Source: an uncultured Nitrospirales bacterium
Lineage (GTDB): Bacteria; Nitrospirota; Nitrospiria; Nitrospirales; UBA8639
DNA: 64,000 nt
Reading direction: 5' to 3'
Assembly (NCBI GenBank): GCA_951812745.1
Contig: OX638327.1
Coordinates: 2,071,501 to 2,135,500 of the forward strand
Shown: piece by piece, positions 60,533-64,000 of the stretch
Layout of the letters: the number at the start of each line of letters is the position of its first letter
Position numbering within the stretch: position 1 is the first letter of the stretch
The notes under the pieces: model-generated
The model's database searches: none
What the model was told of the DNA's origin: nothing
What the model saw: the letters and a program-made list of their open reading frames with translations, nothing else
Position numbers and translations under genes: made by a program

Positions 60533-61336
60533 ATGGCCGACGGTCTGAATCCTTTTGCCATCCTCACCGGAGCCTCACGAGGGATCGGAGCCGCGTATGC
60601 CCGCCTCCTTGCAAGACGGGGCTATGACTTGTTGCTGGTCTCCCGTGACGAGATGCGCCTCACGACCCTTTCCCGTGAACTCGAGACGAACCACCGCGTT
60701 CAGGCCCACGTGTTCATCGCCGATCTGGCCCAACCCGATGCCGCTCATCAATTATTCGTGGAAAGCCGGCGATACCGGCAGACCCCGGATATGCTGATCA
60801 ATAACGCCGGTTTTGGCTTGTACGGGGAATTCGTCGCTCAACCACTGCCGCGTATCCAGGAGATGCTTCATCTGCACGTTCAAACCGTGGTGGAAAGTAT
60901 TCGGTTGTTTCTGCCGGGGATGATCGAGCGCGGGTCCGGGACCATTATCAACGTGGCCTCCATCGTCGGCCTGCTCCCTATCCCGTATTTCGCGGAATAT
61001 GCCGCCACCAAAGCGTTCCTGGTGTCGTTTTCAGAAGCGTTGGCCGAGGAAACGCGCGATACCGGCGTTCTGATTCAAGCCTGTTGCCCGGGACAAACGG
61101 AGACCGATTTTCATACCTCCGCCGGCTTTCGTCCCACTAGCCGTATTTCCATGCAAACGGCTGATCAGGTTGCGCACGTGTCCCTGGCCGCGTTACGGAA
61201 CAAGCATCCCGTTGTCACCATCGGCTGGCAAGGCCGGCTGACGGCGTTGGTGATAAAATGGTTGCCACGGCGTTTCCTCATCAGAACTGCAGGGCGATTT
61301 ATCCGGACGGCAGCGCGGTCAGGCCCCACTGCTTGA
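60533..61336 (+). CDS. Short-chain dehydrogenase/reductase
   Basis: A 267-residue SDR that starts one base after the nucleotidyltransferase stop. Motifs: LTGASRGIGAAYARLLARRG, NNAGFGLYG, INVASIVG and the YxxxK motif in EYAATKAFLVS. The C-terminal 60 residues form an extended basic helix typical of the DltE/YqjQ-like subgroup. In a phosphonate context it could reduce an aldehyde, but nothing in it is specific. The 3' end overlaps the convergent SRAP gene by 18 bases. Confidence 0.85.
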   Translation: MADGLNPFAILTGASRGIGAAYARLLARRGYDLLLVSRDEMRLTTLSRELETNHRVQAHVFIADLAQPDAAHQLFVESRRYRQTPDMLINNAGFGLYGEFVAQPLPRIQEMLHLHVQTVVESIRLFLPGMIERGSGTIINVASIVGLLPIPYFAEYAATKAFLVSFSEALAEETRDTGVLIQACCPGQTETDFHTSAGFRPTSRISMQTADQVAHVSLAALRNKHPVVTIGWQGRLTALVIKWLPRRFLIRTAGRFIRTAARSGPTA

Positions 61337-62011
61337 CGGTTCGTCCAAGGCTTCGAGACACCGCGCGTCATCCACTCGTGGATCATTGACCCGCCTGCCG
61401 ACCGGAACCGCGATCATGGCGTCTGCGGGGTAAGGCGTCAGGAACGGGACAAGACGAGTCGTATCCTGCAACCCGGAATCGAGCCACGGCTCATACGCCC
61501 CGGGATGGACAATGACCGGCATCCGGTCATGAATCGAGGCCAGACGTTCGTTGGGCGTGGTGGTGAGGATCGCGCACGATTCTATGGTCTTCCCATCTTC
61601 ACCATTCCACCGACTCCACAGCCCGGCAAACGCAAACGGGCGCCCATTTTTCAACCGAATATAGTAGGGCTGCTTTCTTGCGCCTTCCCGTTTCCATTCA
61701 TAGTAGCCGTCCGCCGGCACCAGACAGCGACGTTCTCGAAACGACTTTTGAAACGATGGCTTTTCCGCTACGGTTTCCGCCCTGGCATTGATGAGCTTCA
61801 TCCCCATGGCGGGATCCCTGGCCCACGAGGGGATTAAGCCCCACCGCAGCATGATCGCTTCACGTTTCCGTTCCCGGAGCCCCGCTCTCACGCAGGCGAC
61901 CCATTGGGAGGGCGCCACGTTATAGCGCGGGGGGAGGACCGGGATGGCTTCGAGTCGAAACGCTTCCGTGAGAACGTCGGGCGTGCAGGTTAAGGTGTAT
62001 CGTCCGCACAT
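61319..62011 (-). CDS. SRAP-family (YedK/HMCES) abasic-site DNA-protein crosslink protein
   Basis: A 230-residue protein with catalytic Cys2 (MCGRYTL), the RYNVAPSQ segment, MLRWGLIPSWA, INARAETV, and the ADGYYEWKR motif with Glu. The final HDRMPVIV motif holds the conserved His. It forms a covalent bond with abasic single-stranded DNA and shields it. The gene stands alone on the minus strand. Normal length for the family. Confidence 0.93.
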   Translation of the reverse strand: MCGRYTLTCTPDVLTEAFRLEAIPVLPPRYNVAPSQWVACVRAGLRERKREAIMLRWGLIPSWARDPAMGMKLINARAETVAEKPSFQKSFRERRCLVPADGYYEWKREGARKQPYYIRLKNGRPFAFAGLWSRWNGEDGKTIESCAILTTTPNERLASIHDRMPVIVHPGAYEPWLDSGLQDTTRLVPFLTPYPADAMIAVPVGRRVNDPRVDDARCLEALDEPSSSGA

Positions 62012-62264
62012 TGCGCTTGCGCTCCGTGCTGGGGAAAAAGATGTGTCTGATATCGACTTTTCTGTTCCCCCTCCTTTGTAGGAGGGGTGCGGGGAGGTAG
62101 ACTCTGTGAGCTAGGCCGACGACTCCCCAACTCCATGGACGTGTGGCTCTACCCCACCCTGCCCTCCCCTTACAAAGGGGAGGAAGAAGACGGTCTTACT
62201 TTTCCAGGTCCCTTCTTATAGAAACCGTAGGTCGGGTTGGCGTAGCGTAACCCGACAATCCCAG
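62012..62264. other. Intergenic region with several repeat units
   Basis: Holds CCCCTCCTTTGTAGGAGGGG at 62067-62086, a related CCCTCCCCTTACAAAGGGGAGG-type unit near 62162-62185, and a family A palindrome at 62227. No gene is supported. Confidence 0.65.
62227..62256 (-). repeat. REP-like palindrome, family A, copy 5 (inverse orientation)
   Basis: GTAG at the left, arms GTCGGGTT and AACCCGAC, the mirror orientation of the copies at 13063 and 50837. Confidence 0.85.
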
Positions 62265-62735
62265 CTATCTCTCCTGCGTTCTGAAGTGAAGTCTGACCGT
62301 CAATTCTCCATCAACGGGATCGTCGCCGTTCATTTGGGGATCGAACGTCCATTGTTTGAGCGCTTGTACTCCGGCCAGATTGATGAGTCGATTTTTCGCA
62401 GGCACCAAAACCACGAGCGTGGTCTCCGCCGTCTTGCTGACGAGAATGCGGGCTTTCATCCACTCATCGACTGCCTGTCCTTGTAACGCCGGCGGCATGG
62501 TGGGCCACGGGGTGTACTTGGGGATCGGACCAAGCTGTTGGTCCTTGTTCAACCTGAATCCATGCACGTGCACGGTTTCCAGGACCTCCACCTGTTCATC
62601 CTCCAGATGATCCAACTCATGGGTGGGATCGTCGACATGGCCATGGGTGGAATCACCGACTTGGCTCCATACAAACGGGGGGCTCATGACCAGCAAGGCA
62701 CTCGCCATCACGAGAACCATCCGGACGTGCTTCAT
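62265..62735 (-). CDS. Exported protein with a TonB-like C-terminal domain
   Basis: A 156-residue protein with signal peptide MKHVRMVLVMASALLVMSPPFVWS. A His/Asp/Glu-rich stretch (residues 30-60) could bind metal. The last 60 residues match TonB C-terminal patterns: ARILVSKTAETTLV and ALKQWTFDPQMNGDDPVDGELTVRLHF. Unlike real TonB it has no membrane anchor and is short, so it probably does not power transport. Function is unknown; it may interact with an outer-membrane partner. Confidence 0.72.
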   Translation of the reverse strand: MKHVRMVLVMASALLVMSPPFVWSQVGDSTHGHVDDPTHELDHLEDEQVEVLETVHVHGFRLNKDQQLGPIPKYTPWPTMPPALQGQAVDEWMKARILVSKTAETTLVVLVPAKNRLINLAGVQALKQWTFDPQMNGDDPVDGELTVRLHFRTQER

Positions 62736-62819
62736 CCTGCAAACCTCCTTTATCTTTCTTCTTTCACGCGGAAACGGGAATCCAGTAATTTATGATCCTG
62801 TATCATTTCTCCCGGCTCT

Positions 62820-62862
62820 ACCTCCCCCTCACCCCAGCCCTCTCCCTCGGGGAGAGGGAGGA
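62820..62862 (-). repeat. GGGAGAGGG/GGGTGAGGG repeat, family B (inverse orientation)
   Basis: CCTCACCCCAGCCCTCTCCC... followed by GGGGAGAGGGAGG, the reverse of the copies at 46661 and 58649. It lies just past the end of the LytTR gene. Confidence 0.8.
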
Positions 62863-62872
62863 AGAACACGCA

Positions 62873-63679
62873 TTACACGCGCAGAAGATGGCCGCGGAGT
62901 GCTCGAGACTGACTGCGGCTTACTCGTATTTGTTGCGTATTCGTCAAGGTCACAACATAGGATCCTCCCGGCATGGGAGTGATCTTCCTGATGGCCTCGA
63001 CGTTGACCAAGGCTCCGCGACCGACTCGAAGAAACCGCTTGGGGTCCAGCTTGGCTTCCAATGTTTTCAAGCGATAGTTCATCGTATAGCGTTCCTTGCC
63101 AAACGTGGTCACGTGCATCAGTTCACCCTCCGAGACCGCCGAGGCAATATGGTGAACGGGTAACAGATAAATATCGTCCTGTTTTCGAATGGGCAACCGA
63201 TCGATATAGTGCGCTGCAAGCGCCGGAGATGCCCGTTCCGCCGGTGCGGACGGCTTGTCACGCCTGCCCTGAGCGGAGTCGAAGGGTTCCTGCTCTGCCA
63301 AGGCATCCCGTTCGAGTCGTTCATGGGCACGATCGATCGTTTTGCGGAGGCGGTCTCGATCAACGGGTTTGAGAAGGTAGTCCAACGCTTCAAGTTCAAA
63401 GGCACTGACAGCGTACTCATCAAACGCCGTGACAAAGGCCACCAGCGGGATTCGCCCGTGGCGCAAGGACCGGACGATGGACAGCCCATCCATTTCCGGC
63501 ATTTGCAAATCGAGCAAGGCCAGATCGGGTTGCGTGCGTTCAATCAATCGAATGGCCTCTGTGCCGGTTTGGGCTTCCCCCACAATATCGACGTCGTCAA
63601 ATGATCGCAGCATGGTCACAAGAAATTGCCTCGCCGGACGTTCATCATCAGCCACGATCACACGTAACGTCATGCTCAT
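62873..63679 (-). CDS. LytTR-family response regulator
   Basis: A 268-residue protein: receiver domain (residues 5-125) with Asp11/Asp12, phospho-acceptor Asp57 in ALLDLQMPEMDG and the conserved Lys in YLLKPVD; then a linker; then a LytTR DNA-binding domain (about 160-268) with VTTFGKERYTMNYRLKTLEAKLDPKRFLRVGRGALVNV. In the linker, EPFDSAQGRRDKPS is encoded by a dispersed intergenic repeat. The start overlaps the kinase stop by four bases. Confidence 0.93.
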   Translation of the reverse strand: MSMTLRVIVADDERPARQFLVTMLRSFDDVDIVGEAQTGTEAIRLIERTQPDLALLDLQMPEMDGLSIVRSLRHGRIPLVAFVTAFDEYAVSAFELEALDYLLKPVDRDRLRKTIDRAHERLERDALAEQEPFDSAQGRRDKPSAPAERASPALAAHYIDRLPIRKQDDIYLLPVHHIASAVSEGELMHVTTFGKERYTMNYRLKTLEAKLDPKRFLRVGRGALVNVEAIRKITPMPGGSYVVTLTNTQQIRVSRSQSRALRGHLLRV

Positions 63680-64000
63680 GCCAGTCGCTCTCCACGTCCT
63701 TGGTGAAGCGATGGGGCGCGCGTCGCCTCATGACCGTCAAGTGGAAGCAGGAGGTTCACGACCGTTCCATGCTCCGGGCTACTGTTGATGTCTACCGTTG
63801 CGCGTTCGTCATAGTGCAGCAACAACCGTTGTTTGATATTGGACAGCCCCAGCCCGGTTCCCCGGTCATTCCCATTACGGACGCGGCCCGTTGCGCCCCC
63901 CGTGTTCCATACTTGAAGGTGCAGCAGCGTGGAGGGACGCCGTTCCCGGCCATCGCCCGCTTCCTCAATCCAGGCCGTAATCCGGACCTGTCCCCCGCCG
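63676..64000 (-). CDS. LytS-type sensor histidine kinase, C-terminal part (partial)
   Basis: The visible 107 residues are the end of the HATPase domain: an N-terminal GGGQVRITAW strand, VWNTGG, the ATP-lid motif GTGLGLSNIKQRL, and a tail after GTVVNLLLPL. The gene enters the window from the right edge on the minus strand. Its stop and the LytTR regulator ATG overlap (ATGA), so the two are one operon. The sensor domain is outside the window. Confidence 0.88.
   Translation of the reverse strand, partial: GGGQVRITAWIEEAGDGRERRPSTLLHLQVWNTGGATGRVRNGNDRGTGLGLSNIKQRLLLHYDERATVDINSSPEHGTVVNLLLPLDGHEATRAPSLHQGRGERLA

Overview
The window most likely comes from a member of the Nitrospirota, probably a Nitrospira-like nitrite oxidiser. 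The main clue is a complete five-subunit 2-oxoacid:ferredoxin oxidoreductase operon (beta, gamma, delta, epsilon, alpha; 3875-8132). That enzyme type is known from the reductive TCA cycle of Hydrogenobacter and Nitrospira. lpxC shows a Gram-negative envelope with lipid A. A type IV pilus/pseudopilin block, a c-type-heme DUF3365 protein and an orphan PCP-reductase-domain protein fit the same assignment. The assignment is inference from gene content; no 16S or nitrite oxidoreductase gene is present.

Layout. 1-3.4 kb: end of a Na/Ca antiporter, thrH, a lipoprotein, cutA and an M23 peptidase. 3.4-8.2 kb: a 500-base leader and the oxidoreductase operon, closed by a strong terminator. 8.2-12.1 kb: surE, a YqaA-like membrane protein, cysS, an rlmB-like methyltransferase and a convergent LuxR-type HTH protein. 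12.2-14.6 kb: prepilin peptidase and three pseudopilins. 15 kb: tRNA-Leu(CAG). 15.3-20.3 kb: poorly characterised genes, including a helicase-like protein without a P-loop and two related small membrane proteins. 20.4-23.7 kb: Mrp ATPase, PCP-reductase-domain protein, SelO. 24.5-32.1 kb: SulP transporter, NhaD antiporter and heme protein on the minus strand, next to a sensor kinase and sigma-54 activator on the plus strand. 32.9-40.5 kb: SDR, lipB, a broken IS110 transposase, lpxC, TrkA, stomatin and NfeD. 40.55-43.41 kb: an intact IS1-type element with perfect inverted repeats and an 8-bp target duplication, carrying four passenger genes that include a toxin-antitoxin-like operon; a second, resident HigBA-like pair lies next to it. 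44.4-57.3 kb: trmI, receiver and HD-GYP proteins, rhodanese, glmS, MOSC, NUDIX, DegT aminotransferase, an AT-richer pair including a DUF2235 hydrolase, a retropepsin-like protein and queF. 57.5-61.3 kb: a five-gene operon of split phosphonopyruvate/sulfopyruvate decarboxylase, AEP-type aminotransferase, nucleotidyltransferase and SDR. The end holds a SRAP protein, a TonB-like periplasmic protein and a LytTR two-component system.

The most interesting parts are the tail-synthesis-like operon at 57.5-61.3 kb, which has no PEP mutase in the window; the passenger-carrying IS1-type transposon with a leaderless transposase promoter; the heme protein/NhaD/SulP set beside a two-component system; and several families of dispersed palindromic repeats, one of which supplies the start codon of a pseudopilin and another of which is read in frame inside a LytTR regulator.
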